64,000 bases of DNA from Bradyrhizobium campsiandrae (GTDB taxonomy: Bacteria; Pseudomonadota; Alphaproteobacteria; Rhizobiales; Xanthobacteraceae). Positions 63,374-64,000 of the stretch are shown piece after piece. Position numbers and translations under genes: made by a program. The stretch is from NCBI RefSeq assembly GCF_014529705.1, contig NZ_JAANIH010000005.1:141010-205009 (forward strand), written 5' to 3'. Numbering within the stretch: position 1 is the first letter of the stretch; each line of letters begins with the position of its first letter. The notes below the pieces were generated by a model. The model was not told where the DNA came from and searched no databases. It was given only the letters and a program-made list of their open reading frames with translations.

Positions 63374-64000
63374 ATGAGAAAAGTCGGCGTGGGAATCATC
63401 GGCTGTGGTGTCATCAGCACAGCCTACCTCAAGGCAGCGCAGCGCTTCCCCGTCATGGAGGTGAGGGCGCTCGCCGACATGCGCAGCGATGTCGCGGAGC
63501 GCCAGGGTGCCGCCTTCAACCTGCCGGCGATGCGGGTCGACCAGCTGCTCAAGCGCGACGACGTCGAGATCGTCATCAATCTCACCGTGCCGCTTGCACA
63601 TACCGATGTCAGCCTCGCGGTGCTCAACGCCGGCAAGCACGTTCACTCCGAGAAGCCGCTCGGCATCAACGTCGCGGAAGCCCGCAAGGTGATGGATCTC
63701 GCCGCGCAGAAGGGCCTTCGCGTCGGCTGCGCGCCCGACACCTTCCTCGGTGGTGGGCACCAGACCGCGCGCAAGCTGATCGACGAGGGCGCGATCGGCA
63801 CGCCCGTGGCGGGCAACGCCTTCTTCGGCTGCCCCGGCCACGAGCGCTGGCATCCGGCGCCGGGCTTCTATTATCTGCGCGGCGGCGGGCCGATGCTCGA
63901 CATGGGTCCGTATTACATCACAGATCTCGTGCAGCTATTGGGACCGGTCGCCAGCGTGATGGGCTCGACCGCGCGTCCGAAGTCCGAGCGTCTGGTCACC
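63374..64000 (+). CDS. Gfo/Idh/MocA-family oxidoreductase (cut by window end)
   Basis: The first 209 codons of an NAD(P)-dependent sugar or inositol dehydrogenase-like enzyme are present from the ATG at 63374. The Rossmann motif GVGIIGCGVIS is at the N-terminus, and the catalytic-lysine motif HSEKPLGINVAEA near residue 95. The C-terminal alpha/beta domain is under way at FYYLRGGGPMLDMG when the window ends. It follows the sugar permease by 22 bases and is probably cotranscribed, taking part in metabolism of the imported sugar. Confidence 0.9.
   Translation, partial: MRKVGVGIIGCGVISTAYLKAAQRFPVMEVRALADMRSDVAERQGAAFNLPAMRVDQLLKRDDVEIVINLTVPLAHTDVSLAVLNAGKHVHSEKPLGINVAEARKVMDLAAQKGLRVGCAPDTFLGGGHQTARKLIDEGAIGTPVAGNAFFGCPGHERWHPAPGFYYLRGGGPMLDMGPYYITDLVQLLGPVASVMGSTARPKSERLVT

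Overview
The window is GC-rich, gene-dense alphaproteobacterial DNA. The gene families fit a Bradyrhizobium-type (Nitrobacteraceae) chromosome: FixJ-type response regulators, a CIO-type cytochrome bd oxidase, xanthine-dehydrogenase/Cox-like molybdenum hydroxylase genes, many ABC uptake systems and a MoxR/VWA pair. This is an inference from gene content; no rRNA or tRNA gene is present and no database search was possible.

Layout. 0-4.6 kb: a decayed paralogue of a winged-helix/ATPase regulator (two in-frame stops, later frameshifts), tail to tail with an intact copy, then a short-chain dehydrogenase. 5.0-16.5 kb: a quinone-centred energy block with fdhD, a DUF1275 membrane protein, fumC, a cupin, mqo and cydAB on the plus strand, then convergent oxdC (oxalate decarboxylase) and divergent YdeP-type formate-dehydrogenase-like oxidoreductase. 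16.5-24.3 kb (minus): a PAS histidine kinase, a FlK-like thioesterase overlapping an RND efflux pump and its periplasmic adaptor, and two exported proteins of unknown function. 24.5-27.3 kb (plus): alpha/beta hydrolase, metallo-beta-lactamase-fold hydrolase, AEC-family carrier. 27.5-36.7 kb: AraC regulator, an AaeBXA-type aromatic-acid efflux operon, a lone receiver, a FixJ-type regulator with its PAS kinase, and a second AraC regulator divergent from the kinase.

37.07-56.73 kb is the most unusual part: 18 minus-strand coding segments (17 genes if the broken hydroxylase subunit is counted once) with gaps of 0-31 bases or short overlaps. In transcription order they are livH, livM, livG, a LivF-Tm-1 fusion, a TIM-barrel PEP-hydrolase-family protein, a giant flotillin, two SRPBCC proteins, the FAD, iron-sulfur and molybdopterin subunits of a Cox/XDH-type hydroxylase (the last split by one amber codon), MoxR, a VWA protein, an amidohydrolase, an MBL-fold lactonase-like protein, an SMP-30/isochorismatase fusion and an azoreductase-like flavoprotein. 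An AraC regulator and the ABC substrate-binding protein lie just upstream (56.9-59.1 kb). I read this as uptake, hydroxylation and hydrolytic opening of an unknown heterocyclic or lactone-type compound. The hydroxylase does not carry carbon monoxide dehydrogenase signatures.

59.4-64.0 kb: a sugar-dehydrogenase-like SDR divergent from a CUT1 sugar ABC operon (binding protein and two permeases), followed by a Gfo/Idh/MocA oxidoreductase cut by the window end. No insertion sequence, CRISPR array, prophage or RNA gene was recognised.
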